The notes: generated by a model not told the origin, from the sequence alone. A stretch of 64,000 nucleotides of DNA from Alphaproteobacteria bacterium (GCA_016783965.1 JADHVO010000006.1:62001-126000), one strand, 5' to 3'. Counted from the first letter of the stretch, positions 50,340 through 60,393 are shown. Made by a program: numbers and translations.

Positions 50340-50434
50340 GGAGTGGAAGCCGGCTGACCCGGAGCGGATTCGTTACGGCTGCTTCGTTCCCGACCTGACC
50401 GGGTTGGCGAGCGATCCGTCCAACCGACTTCCGG
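50340..50434 (-). ncRNA. ffs: Signal recognition particle RNA (small bacterial 4.5S type)
   Basis: The minus strand contains GCCAACCCGGTCAGGTC, then GGGAAC, then GAAGCAGCCGTAACG: the SRP domain IV internal loop (GGUCAG...GAAGCAGCC) that binds Ffh, with a GGAA tetraloop. The closing stem (GGAAGTCGGTTGGAC at the 5' side with GTCAGCCGGCTTCC at the 3' side) pairs at 14 of 15 positions counting G-U. The tetraloop-closing pair is G-C rather than the usual C-G, a compensated change. A CTATAT -10-like box lies just upstream (50441-50446). Ends are approximate. SRP RNA next to dnaX is a common arrangement. Confidence 0.88.
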
Positions 50435-50489
50435 CCGGGGATATAGGGCGCGCGAAAACAAAATGCGAGTCACAGAATGTAAAGCACGC

Positions 50490-50531
50490 TTGACATATGG
50501 TCGGTCGCATCTTATGTAAAGGATACTTTAC
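50490..50531 (+). promoter_or_regulatory. Promoter and overlapping operator of the membrane protein-XRE operon
   Basis: TTGACA (50490-50495), a 17-base spacer and TATGTA (50513-50518) form a strong sigma-70 type promoter. The palindrome GTAAAGGATACTTTAC (50516-50531) overlaps the -10 and start site, and a second ATGTAAAG half-site lies at 50477-50484. The likely binder is the XRE protein of the same operon. Confidence 0.72.
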
Positions 50532-50546
50532 ACAAGGTCCCTGAAC

Positions 50547-50954
50547 ATGACCACACACACCCTGGGCTACGAGACCCGTACGATCATGCGGTTCTTCATC
50601 GAAATGGTCGGTGCCGTCGGTATCCTGTTGCTCGTTTCCTTCGCGGCCCATCACGCGCCGGTACCGCGGGGTACGACCGCGTACACGCTCATTCAACTCC
50701 TGCCGATTCCGGCCGTATGGCTGCTGCCGCTGGCGATGCTGCGCCACTATCTGCGTCTCGACGAGTTGCAGCGGCTCAAGCTCTTGCAATCCATATCGCT
50801 GACGGCGGGTATCCTGGCCGGCGCCGCCTGGTCTCTGCCCGCCCTGCACAGCGCGTTCGGCTGGACCGCGACCGACGACGGCATGTGGGAGGTCTGGTTT
50901 TCGGTGGTCTTCGTCGTCATCACCGCGCTGGTGCAGCAGCTGCGTGCACGATGA
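50547..50954 (+). CDS. Small four-helix membrane protein paired with XRE regulator
   Basis: A 135-residue protein with four hydrophobic segments (FFIEMVGAVGILLLVSFAAH, LLPIPAVWLLPLAMLR, ISLTAGILAGAAWSLPALHS, VWFSVVFVVITALVQQ). AAGG precedes the ATG. No catalytic motif is visible and I do not recognise the family beyond its recurrent pairing with tiny HTH regulators. Its stop overlaps the regulator's ATG as ATGA. A role in sensing a membrane-active compound or in self-tuned expression is possible but not shown. Confidence 0.72.
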   Translation: MTTHTLGYETRTIMRFFIEMVGAVGILLLVSFAAHHAPVPRGTTAYTLIQLLPIPAVWLLPLAMLRHYLRLDELQRLKLLQSISLTAGILAGAAWSLPALHSAFGWTATDDGMWEVWFSVVFVVITALVQQLRAR

Positions 50955-51145
50955 ACAACATGCTCAAGGAACTGCGCGCCCACAACGGCATGACCCAGGC
51001 GGACCTGGCCGAGCGCCTCGGCGTCTCCCGCCAGACGATCATCGCGATCGAGGGCAACCGCTATGACCCCAGCCTTCCTTTGGCCTTTGCCATCGCAAGG
51101 GTTTTCCATCGGAAAATCGAAGAGATATTCACCGATAACGCATGA
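50951..51145 (+). CDS. XRE-family helix-turn-helix regulator, 64 residues
   Basis: MNNMLKELRAHNGMTQADLA, ERLGVSRQTIIAIEGNRYDP and SLPLAFAIARVFHRKIEEIF make a complete one-domain Xre/Cro protein of the YozG-like type: helices 2-3 (TQADLAERLGVSRQTI) form the DNA-reading motif. Such proteins bind as dimers, which fits the palindrome overlapping the promoter of this same operon, so autoregulation is likely. It is translationally coupled to the membrane protein gene. Confidence 0.9.
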   Translation: MNNMLKELRAHNGMTQADLAERLGVSRQTIIAIEGNRYDPSLPLAFAIARVFHRKIEEIFTDNA

Positions 51146-51192
51146 GCATTTCTTGGCTTTGACATGAGCGCGGTTGCTATAGTCGCTGCTCG

Positions 51193-52962
51193 ATGAGCGA
51201 CGAAGAACCATCCCTGAGCTTTGACCCGGCGCCGCAAAAGGCGGGTGCAACGCCGTATCGCGTGCTGGCGCGCAAGTACCGCCCGTCCGATTTTTCGGGA
51301 TTGGTCGGCCAGGAAGCGCTGGTCAAGACACTCTCCAACGCCTTCGCCACCGGCCGCATCGCGCACGCCTTCATGCTCACCGGCGTCCGCGGCGTCGGAA
51401 AGACGACGACGGCGCGGATCATCGCCCGCGCGCTGAACTGCATCGGTCCCGACGGCACGCGCAAGGAGCCGACGATCCATCCGTGCGGGGTATGCGAACC
51501 CTGCGTGGCGATCGCCGAAAGCCGCCATGTCGACGTGCAGGAGATGGACGCCGCGTCGAACAACGGCGTCGACGAGGTGCGCCAGATCATCGACAGCGTG
51601 CGCTACGCCCCGGCAAGCGCCCGTTACAAGGTCTATATCCTCGACGAAGTGCACATGCTGTCGAAGCCGGCCTTCAACGCGATCCTGAAGACGCTGGAAG
51701 AGCCGCCGCCGCATGTGAAGTTCATCTTCGCCACGACGGAAATCCGCAAGGTGCCGGTGACGATCCTGTCGCGCTGCCAGCGCTTCGACCTGCGCCGCAT
51801 CGAAACGGACGAACTGGTCGGCCTGCTGGGCTCGATCTCGGAGAAGGAGAACGTCGCCATCGCCCGCGACGCGCTGGCGCTGATCGCCCGCGCCGCCGAA
51901 GGCTCCGCCCGCGACGGCCTCTCGCTGCTCGACCAGACTGTCGCGCACGGCGAGGAGGGTGGCGAGATAACAGCGGATGCGATCCGCGGCATGCTGGGTC
52001 TCGCCGACCGCGGCCGCGTGCTCGACCTGTTCGAGAAGGTAATGGCCGGCAAGGTCGCCGACGCGCTGGCGGACCTGAACGCGCTCTACGACCACGGCGC
52101 CGATCCGCTGGCGGTGATGCAGGATCTGCTGGAGATCGTGCATTTCCTCACCCGCGTGAAGGTCGCGCCCGGCAGCCAGAGCTTCTTCGACGGCGGCAGC
52201 GGCGAAGCCAAACGTGCGGCAGAGATGGCCGGCAAGCTCTCGGTCCCGTCGCTCACCCGCGCCTGGCAGATGCTACTCAAGGGCCTGCTCGAAGTCCGCG
52301 ACGCCACACGCCCGGTTGCTGCCTGCGAGATGGCCCTCATCCGCCTCGCCTACGCCGCCGACTTGCCGCCCACAGACAAGCTTGTGCGCGATCTGCTTGA
52401 CAATCCTTCACCTTCCAAACCCTCCGTCTCCTCCACCGGGAGAGAGGGCCGGGATGAGGGAGCCCTTGCGCGCGCAACAATGGCGACAACTTCGCCGGTA
52501 CCCGCCGCCGCAACGCGAGCCAAACCGGCGCCCGAACCCACCATGTCGGTGGCACCGAAAGTCGAACTGCGCACACTGCAAGACCTTGCGGCGCTTGCAC
52601 ACGCCAACGGCGCGCCGGTGCTGAAGGTCAACATTGAAAACAACATGCGTCTCGTTCGCCTCGAGCCGGGCGTGATCGAATTCACGCCGACACCTGCCGC
52701 ACCGCGTACCCTCGCCGGCGACCTGTCGCAGAAGCTGAAGGACTGGACCGGCGTCCGCTGGTCCGTCTCCATCGTGCAGGGCGGAGCACCCACGCTTGCC
52801 GAACAGAAGCACGCTGCCCGCACCGCCAAGTTCGAGAGCGTCACGCAGGAACCGCTGGTCCGCGCCGTGCTCGACCGCTTCCCCGGCGCCGAGATCAAGG
52901 AAGTCCGCGCCCTGGCCGAGGAAGAAGCCATTACCGAAGCCATGCCGGACAAAGACGACTGA
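51193..52962 (+). CDS. dnaX: DNA polymerase III subunit gamma/tau
   Basis: A 589-residue clamp-loader subunit. AAA+ domain: [20 protein letters not shown], Walker [21 protein letters not shown], zinc ligands HPCGVCEPC, Walker [20 protein letters not shown], sensor [20 protein letters not shown]. Domain III and a tau-type C-terminal part follow ([20 protein letters not shown] ... [12 protein letters not shown]). The linker at about residues 405-428 is encoded by an inserted intergenic-type repeat. No A-rich slippery site for a gamma frameshift was noticed. The recR start overlaps its stop (TGATG). Confidence 0.96.
   Translation: MSDEEPSLSFDPAPQKAGATPYRVLARKYRPSDFSGLVGQEALVKTLSNAFATGRIAHAFMLTGVRGVGKTTTARIIARALNCIGPDGTRKEPTIHPCGVCEPCVAIAESRHVDVQEMDAASNNGVDEVRQIIDSVRYAPASARYKVYILDEVHMLSKPAFNAILKTLEEPPPHVKFIFATTEIRKVPVTILSRCQRFDLRRIETDELVGLLGSISEKENVAIARDALALIARAAEGSARDGLSLLDQTVAHGEEGGEITADAIRGMLGLADRGRVLDLFEKVMAGKVADALADLNALYDHGADPLAVMQDLLEIVHFLTRVKVAPGSQSFFDGGSGEAKRAAEMAGKLSVPSLTRAWQMLLKGLLEVRDATRPVAACEMALIRLAYAADLPPTDKLVRDLLDNPSPSKPSVSSTGREGRDEGALARATMATTSPVPAAATRAKPAPEPTMSVAPKVELRTLQDLAALAHANGAPVLKVNIENNMRLVRLEPGVIEFTPTPAAPRTLAGDLSQKLKDWTGVRWSVSIVQGGAPTLAEQKHAARTAKFESVTQEPLVRAVLDRFPGAEIKEVRALAEEEAITEAMPDKDD
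52402..52463. repeat. Palindromic repeat inserted in frame in dnaX
   Basis: Read on the minus strand this is GGGCTCCCTCATCCCGGCCC then TCTCTCCCGGTGGAGGAGA, the style of the CCCTCATCC...CTCTCCC intergenic repeats of alphaproteobacteria. In dnaX it encodes [20 protein letters not shown] within the flexible tau linker without breaking the frame. Confidence 0.65.
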
Positions 52963-53564
52963 TGGCTTCGCTTCCCGCCGGTCCTGAAATCGAACGTCTC
53001 ATCCAGCTGCTCGCCAAGCTGCCGGGTCTCGGCCCGCGTTCGGCGCGGCGCGCAGCCCTGACATTGCTTAAGAAGCGAGACATCCTGCTCGACCCGCTCG
53101 CCAACGCGATGCGCGACGCGGCGAGCGCGATCAAGACCTGCGAGACCTGCGGCAACCTCGATACGACGTGCCCCTGCGCCGTCTGCCGCGACGCGCGTCG
53201 CGAAACACATGTGCTTTGCGTTGTGGAAGACGTTGCCGATCTCTGGGCCCTGGAACGCGCCGGAGTCTTCCGCGGCCGCTACCATGTCCTCGGTGGTGCG
53301 TTGTCTGCCCTCGACGGCGTGACGCCAGAGCGCCTGAACGTCGCCAGCCTGGTCGCTCGCGTGAGTGACGGCGTCGACGAGGTGATCCTGGCGATGAACG
53401 CCACCGTCGAAGGCCAGACCACCGCCCACTACCTGATGGACACGCTGGCCAGCACGAACGCCAAGGTCACCCGTCTCGCCCACGGCGTCCCGGTCGGCGG
53501 CGAACTCGATTATCTCGATGAAGGGACCCTCAGCGCCGCCTTCAAGGCCCGCCGCTCGCTCTAA
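52962..53564 (+). CDS. recR: Recombination mediator RecR
   Basis: A 200-residue RecR. The helix-hairpin-helix [20 protein letters not shown] opens the protein, followed by a four-cysteine zinc finger ([18 protein letters not shown]) and a Toprim domain ([40 protein letters not shown]). It works with RecF/RecO to load RecA on gaps. It is coupled directly to dnaX; the ybaB/ebfC gene that often lies between them is missing here. The 3' end overlaps the convergent rmuC by 4 bases (CTAA). Confidence 0.97.
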   Translation: MASLPAGPEIERLIQLLAKLPGLGPRSARRAALTLLKKRDILLDPLANAMRDAASAIKTCETCGNLDTTCPCAVCRDARRETHVLCVVEDVADLWALERAGVFRGRYHVLGGALSALDGVTPERLNVASLVARVSDGVDEVILAMNATVEGQTTAHYLMDTLASTNAKVTRLAHGVPVGGELDYLDEGTLSAAFKARRSL

Positions 53565-54634
53565 AGCAGCCGCTTCTCTTCTGGCGCTGGTGACAGCTCG
53601 ACCTTCTCGATCTTCTCGGCGCGGTTTGTGATCTTGTTCGTCGACGTCAGGATATCCTTGATGTCACCCTCGGTCTGGTTGAAGTGGCGTTGCAGCTTGT
53701 CGACGCGGTCGCCCAAAAGGCGCACGTCATTCAGTAGCGCGCCGACCTCTTTCTGGATCAAATTCGCCTGCTCGCGCATCCGCGCATCCTTCATGACCGT
53801 CTGGATAGTGTTGATCGCCAGCATCAGGATATTGGGCGACACCACGATTACCTGCGCCTTGTGCGCCCGCTGGATTACATCCTCAAACCCCTCATGCAGA
53901 TCGGCATAGATCGACTCCGACGGCACGAACATGATCGCTGGCGTCTGCACCTCACCGGGGATCAGATAACGTTCTGCGATATCCGAAACATGCTTGCCCA
54001 CATCCGACCGCACGCGGGCCAACGCGAATTTTCGTTCCTCATCCGTCGTGGCCGAACGCAACAGGCGGAAGCATTCGAGCGGAAACTTGGCGTCGATCAC
54101 GACCATCGCCTTGTTGCCGGGTATATGAATCACGCAATCGGGTCGGTTGCGGTTCGAAAGCGTGTACTGGAAGTCGTAGAGATTGGCCGGCAGCCCGTCG
54201 CGAACGATCTCTTCCATTTGCGTTTGCGCGAACGCGCCGCGCGCCTGTTTGTTCGCCAGCACCTGCTGCAACGAGACAACCTGCCCCGACAGCTCGGAGA
54301 TGTTCTTTTGCGCCGCATCGATCACCATCAGTCGCTCGCCGATCCCGGCGACCGTCGCCGCGGTCTTGGCCGCGCTGGCACTCAGGCTTTCGCCCAGCCG
54401 CTTGTCGAGCGCTTCCATCCGCTCCGACATCGCGCGCTGCAACGCTTCCTGCGCCGCGATGGTCTGCTGAAATCGGCCCGCGATGTCTCCTTGCGCCTGG
54501 ATCACGGTGTCGAGGCGTGGATCACGCGGCGGCTCGATGGCGACCGGCTCCGGCGCGCGCCGGGTCATCGCGAAGGCGATGATTCCCGCCGCGGCGACGA
54601 TCGACACGGCCAGGAAAATAAGGGCTAATTCCAT
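53561..54634 (-). CDS. rmuC: DNA recombination protein RmuC
   Basis: A 357-residue RmuC family protein: an N-terminal membrane helix ([20 protein letters not shown]), a long coiled-coil region (about residues 40-130, [20 protein letters not shown]) and a PD-(D/E)XK-like nuclease core ([38 protein letters not shown], with Asp and D-x-K). RmuC limits inversions and rearrangements at short inverted repeats. It is divergent from def with no gap, the two starts being adjacent. Confidence 0.93.
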   Translation of the reverse strand: MELALIFLAVSIVAAAGIIAFAMTRRAPEPVAIEPPRDPRLDTVIQAQGDIAGRFQQTIAAQEALQRAMSERMEALDKRLGESLSASAAKTAATVAGIGERLMVIDAAQKNISELSGQVVSLQQVLANKQARGAFAQTQMEEIVRDGLPANLYDFQYTLSNRNRPDCVIHIPGNKAMVVIDAKFPLECFRLLRSATTDEERKFALARVRSDVGKHVSDIAERYLIPGEVQTPAIMFVPSESIYADLHEGFEDVIQRAHKAQVIVVSPNILMLAINTIQTVMKDARMREQANLIQKEVGALLNDVRLLGDRVDKLQRHFNQTEGDIKDILTSTNKITNRAEKIEKVELSPAPEEKRLL

Positions 54635-54688
54635 GTGTTTTCAGTGTTTCCCTTGACCATCGGAGGTTCCTTGCCTATCTCCCGCTCC

Positions 54689-55207
54689 ATGGCCATCCGA
54701 CCCATCCTTACCGCGCCCGATCCGCGCCTCAAAGCCGTCTCGACGAACGTCGAAACCGTCGACGCCGCGACGCGCAAGCTGATCGACGATATGGTGGAGT
54801 CGATGTACGCCGCAGACGGCATCGGCCTGGCGGCAGTACAGATCGGTGAGCCCAAACGCATCATCGTGATGGACCTCGACCAGCGCGAGGGCAAGAAGAA
54901 CCCGCGTCACTTCATCAATCCTGTGATCATCTGGCGCTCGGAAGAGTTCGCGACCTTCGAGGAGGGCTGCCTCTCGGTGCCCGAGATCTGGGAAGAGGTC
55001 GAGCGTGCCGCGAAGATCAAGGCAGAGTATCTCGACCGCGACGGCAAGAAGCACGAACTGGAAGCCGACGGCCTGCTCGCCACCTGCCTCCAGCATGAGA
55101 TGGATCATCTCGAAGGTGTGCTCTTCATAGACCATCTGTCGAAGCTGAAGCGCTCGATGCTTCTGCGCAAACTGCAAAAGGCCAAGCGGCTGAAAGAAGC
55201 GGGCTGA
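54689..55207 (+). CDS. def: Peptide deformylase
   Basis: A 172-residue metalloenzyme removing the formyl group from nascent proteins. Motif 1 DGIGLAAVQIG, motif 2 EEGCLSVPEIWEEV (metal Cys) and motif 3 LQHEMDHLEGVLFID (two metal His and catalytic Glu) are all intact. MAIRPILTAPDPRLKAVS is the usual family start; the ATG has no close ribosome site, while GGAGG precedes a TTG at 54671, so a six-codon longer form is possible. It is followed by fmt, giving the standard def-fmt pair. Confidence 0.94.
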   Translation: MAIRPILTAPDPRLKAVSTNVETVDAATRKLIDDMVESMYAADGIGLAAVQIGEPKRIIVMDLDQREGKKNPRHFINPVIIWRSEEFATFEEGCLSVPEIWEEVERAAKIKAEYLDRDGKKHELEADGLLATCLQHEMDHLEGVLFIDHLSKLKRSMLLRKLQKAKRLKEAG

Positions 55208-55212
55208 CGTCC

Positions 55213-56130
55213 GTGGCCCTTCGGCTGGCCTTTCTAGGCACTCCGGATTTCGCCGTGCCCACGCTTGCCGAACTGATCGGCCAGGGTCACGACATCGCCT
55301 GCGTTTACTCGCAGCCGCCGCGCCCGAGGGGCCGCGGCCTCGGCACCGAGCCATCGCCGGTGCATGCGCTGGCGCTGATGCACAAGCTCCACGTCCGCAC
55401 GCCGGTCACGCTGCGCGATGCCGTGCAACAGGAATTGTTCGCAGCCCTCGAACTCGATGCGGCGGTCGTCGTGGCATACGGCCTGATCTTGCCCAAACCG
55501 ATCCTGGCGGCGCCGAAACTTGGCTGCTTCAATCTGCACGGCTCGCTGCTTCCCCGCTGGCGCGGTGCGGCGCCAATCCAGCGTTCGATTATGGCCGGCG
55601 ATGCGGAAAGCGGCGTAATGTCGATGCGCATGGAAGCGGGCCTCGATACTGGCCCGGTGCTGATGGCCGAACGCATACCGATCGGCCGCAAGACCTATGG
55701 TGAGCTGCACGACGAGCTCGCCCGCCTCGGCGCCGACCTGATGGCCCGTACCATGGGCGCGCTGGAACGCGGCACCGCCGTCGAGACGCCACAGCCGGAA
55801 GACGGCGTCACCTACGCGAAGAAGATCGAAAAGGAAGAAGCGCGCATCGACTGGAGCAAGTCCGCGCACGAAATCGACTGCCACATCCGCGGCCTGTCGC
55901 CCTTCCCCGGCGCATGGAGCGAACTGAAGGGCGAGCGCATTAAAATGCTGAACTGCGAACTCGCCCCAGGCTCCGGCGCGCCCGGCTCGGTTCTGGATGA
56001 CGCCCTCACCATCGCCTGCGGCGAGGGCGCGATCCGCCTCACCCGCCTGCAACGGCCGAGCAAGGCCGCAATGAACGCCACCGACCTGCTGCGCGGCTTC
56101 GCCGTCCCGCGCGGTGCGCAGTTCGTCTGA
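55213..56130 (+). CDS. fmt: Methionyl-tRNA formyltransferase
   Basis: A 305-residue enzyme formylating initiator Met-tRNA with 10-formyl-THF. It starts with GTG at 55213, five bases after def ([20 protein letters not shown]). The catalytic Asn-His-Asp set lies in [20 protein letters not shown] and [24 protein letters not shown] is the family signature. The C-terminal OB-like domain ([20 protein letters not shown]) binds tRNA. The truA start overlaps its stop by one base (TGATG). Confidence 0.96.
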   Translation: MALRLAFLGTPDFAVPTLAELIGQGHDIACVYSQPPRPRGRGLGTEPSPVHALALMHKLHVRTPVTLRDAVQQELFAALELDAAVVVAYGLILPKPILAAPKLGCFNLHGSLLPRWRGAAPIQRSIMAGDAESGVMSMRMEAGLDTGPVLMAERIPIGRKTYGELHDELARLGADLMARTMGALERGTAVETPQPEDGVTYAKKIEKEEARIDWSKSAHEIDCHIRGLSPFPGAWSELKGERIKMLNCELAPGSGAPGSVLDDALTIACGEGAIRLTRLQRPSKAAMNATDLLRGFAVPRGAQFV

Positions 56131-56864
56131 TGCCGCGCTATCGCATCACGCTCGAATATGACGGCGGCACGCTTGTCGGCTGGCAGCGCCAGGACAACGG
56201 CGCCTCGGTGCAAGGCATCGTCGAAGGCGCGATAGAGAAGATCGCCGGTGAGCGTGTCACCGTCACCGGCGCTGGTCGCACGGACGCCGGCGTTCACGCG
56301 CTGGGACAGGTGGCACACTTTGATCTCACCAAAGAATTCACCGGCGACAAGATCCGCGACGCGCTGAACCACTTCAGCCGCCCGCATGTCGCGGTTCTGC
56401 AAGCCGCGCAGGCCGCGCCGGATTTCCATGCCCGCTTCTCGGCCACCGCGCGTCATTATCTCTATCGCATCCTGACTCGCCGGCCGCCGCCGGTGCTGGA
56501 GCGCGGTCATGTGTGGCATGTCGTACACGATCTCGACGCGGAGGCGATGAACCACGCTGCCCGGGCGCTGACCGGCCAGCACGATTTCACCACCTTCCGG
56601 GCCGCCGAGTGCCAGGCGAGGTCGCCGGTCAAGACGCTCGACAAGCTGTCGGTCCGCCGCGCCGCAGACGAAGTCCACATCGAAGCCTCGGCGCGTTCAT
56701 TCCTGCATCACCAGGTGCGCTCGATGGTCGGTTCGCTGAAGCTGGTTGGTGAAGGCAAGTGGAATGCGCAGGACCTGAAAGACGCTCTCGACGCTGTCGA
56801 CCGCACACGTTGCGGCCCGGTCGCCCCGTCGGAAGGACTCTATCTCGTCCGCGTTGACTACTGA
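56130..56864 (+). CDS. truA: tRNA pseudouridine(38-40) synthase
   Basis: A 244-residue Tru[21 protein letters not shown] opens the N-terminal half; the catalytic Asp is in [38 protein letters not shown] and [20 protein letters not shown] complete the conserved core. It modifies uridines 38-40 in the anticodon arm of many tRNAs. As third gene after def and fmt it forms a translation-related operon. Its last 7 bases overlap the convergent murI. Confidence 0.97.
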   Translation: MPRYRITLEYDGGTLVGWQRQDNGASVQGIVEGAIEKIAGERVTVTGAGRTDAGVHALGQVAHFDLTKEFTGDKIRDALNHFSRPHVAVLQAAQAAPDFHARFSATARHYLYRILTRRPPPVLERGHVWHVVHDLDAEAMNHAARALTGQHDFTTFRAAECQARSPVKTLDKLSVRRAADEVHIEASARSFLHHQVRSMVGSLKLVGEGKWNAQDLKDALDAVDRTRCGPVAPSEGLYLVRVDY

Positions 56865-57673
56865 AGGTCGACCAGCTCGACCAAACCGGGATCGATGGGC
56901 TGGCCAAGGAATATCTCGCCCACATTGGCGAACCTGTCGGGGGCATCGGTCGCCAGAAAGCGGATCGACCGCACAGCTGCATTGCTCGCGATATCTCGCT
57001 CGTCCACCAGCTTCGCCACCGCGTTGGCCGCGGTGATGGCACTGTCCACCAGCGTCACGTCCGGACCGGCGACCTTCGCGATCTCAGTCTTCAGCACGGG
57101 ATAGTGCGTGCAACCGAGCAGCAGTGCCTTCGGCTTTGGGACCGTCGCCAGCAGCGGATCGAGATAGCGGCGGATCGCGGCTTCCACGATGGGCCCGTTC
57201 ACCAGACCTTCCTCCGCAATCGGCACGAACAGCGGGCAGGCCTGCTGCGCGATCGGCACGGTTTCGCCGCCCGCCGCGCGTATCGCGGCGCGATAGGCGC
57301 CGCCTTTCACCGTGCCCTCGGTAGCGATCACGCCGACAGGCCCGTCCGGTGCCGCCGCTAACGCCGCTTCCGCGCCAGGCTCGATCACGCCGATCACCGG
57401 TAACGGGGCCAGCGCCTCACGCAACGCCGGTAGCGACATGGACGCGGTGTTGCACGCGATCACCACCGTCTTCACATCGCGCGCCACCAAAGCCTGCGCC
57501 GCCTGCAACGCGTAGCGGCGCACGGTGTCGGCGCTCTTGGTGCCATAGGGCAGGCGCGCGGTGTCGCCCAGATAAACGAAGCTTTCACTCGGAAGCCGCG
57601 CCATCAGCGCGCGCATCACCGTAAGCCCGCCCATCCCGGAATCGAACACCCCGATGGGGCGCGGATCGCTCAT
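56858..57673 (-). CDS. murI: Glutamate racemase
   Basis: A 271-residue racemase making D-glutamate for peptidoglycan. The ATG at 57673 ([19 protein letters not shown]) overlaps the dapE stop as ATGA. The two catalytic cysteines are in [14 protein letters not shown] and [30 protein letters not shown] and [14 protein letters not shown] are family signatures. Coupling to dapE places two peptidoglycan stem-peptide precursors (D-Glu and meso-DAP) under one transcript. Confidence 0.96.
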   Translation of the reverse strand: MSDPRPIGVFDSGMGGLTVMRALMARLPSESFVYLGDTARLPYGTKSADTVRRYALQAAQALVARDVKTVVIACNTASMSLPALREALAPLPVIGVIEPGAEAALAAAPDGPVGVIATEGTVKGGAYRAAIRAAGGETVPIAQQACPLFVPIAEEGLVNGPIVEAAIRRYLDPLLATVPKPKALLLGCTHYPVLKTEIAKVAGPDVTLVDSAITAANAVAKLVDERDIASNAAVRSIRFLATDAPDRFANVGEIFLGQPIDPGLVELVDLQ

Positions 57674-58836
57674 GCAGGCGGATTGGCGAAGTAGGCGGAC
57701 AGCACGCGCTCGTACAAAGCGGTCAGCTTCTCTATCTCCGCCACCGGCACGCACTCATCCGCCTTGTGCATCGTACCGCCGGGCAACCCGATTTCCACCA
57801 CGGGGCAGAAATCCTTGATGAAGCGCGCGTCGGATGTGCCGCCGGTGGTCGACATGTCGGGCGACAGCCCGGTCACCTCGGTCACCACATCGCTAAGCAT
57901 CTTCGTGAACGGTCCCGGTTGGGTGAGAAAGGGTTCGCCGCTGGCATGCGCCGTCAAAGCAATCTCCACGCCGCGCGTTTTCGCCACCGCGTCGGCCTCG
58001 GCACGGATATGCGCGATCAAGTCGGCGCTTTTGTGGCGATCGTTGAAGCGGATGTTGAAACCCGCACGTGCTTCGGCCGGGATCACATTGGTCGCCGGGT
58101 TGCCGACATCGACGGTGGTGAATGCGAGGGTCGAGGGATCGAAATGGTCCGTCCCGTCGTCCAGCTTCCAGCCCGCCAGCCGCGACACCAGTTCCGCCAA
58201 CGCCGGGATCGGATTGTTCGCCCTCTGCGGATAGGCGGCGTGGCCCTGCGTGCCGGTCACGGTCAGGCGCGCATTCATCGTGCCGCGGCGGCCGATCTTC
58301 AGCACGTCGCCGGTCGCCGCCGTTGAGGTGGGCTCGCCGACGATGCAGTGCGACAGTTTCTCGCCCTGTTCCTTCAGCCATACCAGCATGCGCCTGGTGC
58401 CGTTGACGTTGGTCGGGCCTTCCTCGTCGCCGGTGATCAACAGGCTGATCGAGCCATAGGGCTTGCCGGCGCCGATGAACCGCGAGGCTGCCGTTGCGAA
58501 GCAGGCGACCGCCGACTTCATGTCCACCGCGCCGCGCCCGTACAGCGTTCTGTTCTCGATCACCGCGCCGAACGGATCGTGCCGCCAAAGCTTGGCGTCG
58601 CCCGGTGGCACGACATCGGTGTGCCCGGCGAAGCAGAAATTCGGGCCCTGCGTGCCGATCCGCGCATAGAGGTTCTCGACAGCCGGCGAGGCGTCTTCCT
58701 GGAAGCGCAGCCGGTGGCAGGCAAAGCCGAGGGGCTTCAGCACGCGCTCCAGCACCGCCAGTGCGCCTGCATCCGCCGGTGTAACGGAGGGGCATCGGAT
58801 CAGATCCTGCGCGAGTCTTACGGGGTCGAGGCTCAT
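57670..58836 (-). CDS. dapE: Succinyl-diaminopimelate desuccinylase
   Basis: A 388-residue M20 metallohydrolase releasing LL-diaminopimelate and succinate. The ATG at 58836 ([20 protein letters not shown]) is preferred over one 36 bases upstream. Metal ligands and catalytic residues appear in [39 protein letters not shown] and near the end in [33 protein letters not shown] is specific to DapE. It pairs with dapC and dapD of this window in the succinylase route. Confidence 0.96.
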   Translation of the reverse strand: MSLDPVRLAQDLIRCPSVTPADAGALAVLERVLKPLGFACHRLRFQEDASPAVENLYARIGTQGPNFCFAGHTDVVPPGDAKLWRHDPFGAVIENRTLYGRGAVDMKSAVACFATAASRFIGAGKPYGSISLLITGDEEGPTNVNGTRRMLVWLKEQGEKLSHCIVGEPTSTAATGDVLKIGRRGTMNARLTVTGTQGHAAYPQRANNPIPALAELVSRLAGWKLDDGTDHFDPSTLAFTTVDVGNPATNVIPAEARAGFNIRFNDRHKSADLIAHIRAEADAVAKTRGVEIALTAHASGEPFLTQPGPFTKMLSDVVTEVTGLSPDMSTTGGTSDARFIKDFCPVVEIGLPGGTMHKADECVPVAEIEKLTALYERVLSAYFANPPA

Positions 58837-58895
58837 CGCTTGGCATGTACGCGCGCCGCTCGCTATGGTCAATCAAACCCACAATGGAGCAGGGC

Positions 58896-59774
58896 ATGGT
58901 CGGGCGTCTGGACGGAAAAGTTGCGGTCATCACGGGCGCCGCCAGCGGCATTGGCCGCGCCACGGTCGATCTGTTCGTCGCCGAAGGCGCGCGCGTCATC
59001 GCCGCCGACATCCAGGACGACAAGGGCGCCAGGATGGAGGAAGAGCACAAGGGCATGGTTCACTATGTCCGCTGCAACGTGATGGAAGAGGCGCAGGTCA
59101 AGGAAGCGGTCACCGCGGCCAAGAAGCGCTTCGGCCGTCTCGACGTGCTGTTCAACAACGCCGGCACCGGCGGCGCCAACGACCCAGCCGATGGTGTGAC
59201 GGCGGAAGGTTTCGACTCCGTCATGCATCTCCACGTCCGCGCCGCACTGTTTGGCATGAAATACGCTGTCCCATTGATGCGCGAGCATAAGGCAGGTTCT
59301 ATCATCTCGACCGCTTCGGTGGCCGGCATCCGTACAGGTTACGGCCCCGTGCTCTATTCCACGGCGAAGGCCGCCATCGTGCACATGACGCATGCGTGCG
59401 CAGCGGCGCTGGGGCCGGAGAATATCCGCGTCAACTGCATCTGCCCGGGCCTCATTGCCACCAACATCTTCGCCAACGCCTTTGGCATCCCGAGCCAGCT
59501 CGCCGAGACCCGTATCGAGGCCATCGCTGAATCGACGGCGGGTTCACAGCCGATCCCGCGCGGCGGTCGTGCCCGCGATATCGCCGAGGCGGCGCTCTAT
59601 CTCGCCTCAGATGGTGCGAGCTTCGTGACCGGTCACGCGCTGGTGGTCGACGGCGGCATCACGCTCGGTGCCACGGGCATGGCACAGATGGCGGTGTTCG
59701 CACCCATCGTCCAGGCGCTTGGCGTCGACGCGCAACAGCTCGCCGACGCCCTTTCCGGTAAACCTGCGAACTAG
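58896..59774 (+). CDS. Short-chain dehydrogenase/reductase
   Basis: A 292-residue SDR oxidoreductase. The ATG at 58896 (MVGRLDGKVAVITGAASGIG) follows GGAG; upstream ATGs at 58845 and 58884 are less good. Motifs: TGAASGIGRAT (NAD(P) binding), FNNAGTGG, the catalytic Ser-Tyr-Lys in IISTASVAGIRTGYGPVLYS and TAKAA, and INVIC-type RVNCICPGLIATNI. Asp at the end of strand 2 (VIAADIQDDKG) favours NAD. The substrate is unknown. Its stop shares CTAG with the convergent DUF805 gene. Confidence 0.93.
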   Translation: MVGRLDGKVAVITGAASGIGRATVDLFVAEGARVIAADIQDDKGARMEEEHKGMVHYVRCNVMEEAQVKEAVTAAKKRFGRLDVLFNNAGTGGANDPADGVTAEGFDSVMHLHVRAALFGMKYAVPLMREHKAGSIISTASVAGIRTGYGPVLYSTAKAAIVHMTHACAAALGPENIRVNCICPGLIATNIFANAFGIPSQLAETRIEAIAESTAGSQPIPRGGRARDIAEAALYLASDGASFVTGHALVVDGGITLGATGMAQMAVFAPIVQALGVDAQQLADALSGKPAN

Positions 59775-60310
59775 GCTGCCTTTGCCAGCGGATCGGCACC
59801 GTAGGCGTTGGGCCCTGTGGTTCCCGCGAGGCAATAGAGCTCGACAAAGGCCCAGAGCGAAATGAGCGTCGCCGCGCCGCCGGCGATGATCGCCACCGGC
59901 CCGCCAAGCGATGCGACCTGTCCCTGCTGAGCGAGTTGCGTGAACGTGCCGTCCTGAATGGCGTGCCAGAGCGCCATATAGCGCGGAACGTTAAGAACGA
60001 TAGGAGCGCCGAAGAAGATCAGCAGCCACCAGGCGCTCTTGTTGCGGTCATGGAGGCGCTTGGTCGTGACGGCGAGCCCCATCCAAAGCGTGAGCAGATA
60101 GGCGATGCCGCCGATCAGGAACACGACTCCGAGTTTCGATACGACTTCCTGCGGCGTGAGGTGGGCCTGCTGGGTCTGGCCGCCGAACTGTGCCGCCGCG
60201 ACGATGCCGATGCCGATACCGACCACGACCCAGAACGCCACGACTATCAGAATGAAGAGCCAGATCTTGGCGCGATTGATCCGCCCGCTGAAGCCAAACA
60301 GGTAATGCAT
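59771..60310 (-). CDS. DUF805 membrane protein
   Basis: A 179-residue inner-membrane protein of the DUF805 family. The ATG at 60310 (MHYLFGFSGRINRAKIWLFI) follows GGGGGA; the FSGRINR-type start is diagnostic. LTLWMGLAVTTKRLHDRNKS with the RLHD motif and AWWLLIFFGAPIVLN follow, with about four membrane helices in all. The C-terminal ELYCLAGTTGPNAYGADPLA is the usual 'G..G.N.YG.DP' ending. The family's function is unknown. Confidence 0.92.
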   Translation of the reverse strand: MHYLFGFSGRINRAKIWLFILIVVAFWVVVGIGIGIVAAAQFGGQTQQAHLTPQEVVSKLGVVFLIGGIAYLLTLWMGLAVTTKRLHDRNKSAWWLLIFFGAPIVLNVPRYMALWHAIQDGTFTQLAQQGQVASLGGPVAIIAGGAATLISLWAFVELYCLAGTTGPNAYGADPLAKAA

Positions 60311-60393
60311 GATGTCCCCCGACACGTGATCCCCAGGGAACATTATCCGGATGTATGAAACCCGCGTGAAGGGTTAAACCGTGCTGCGCCGCG

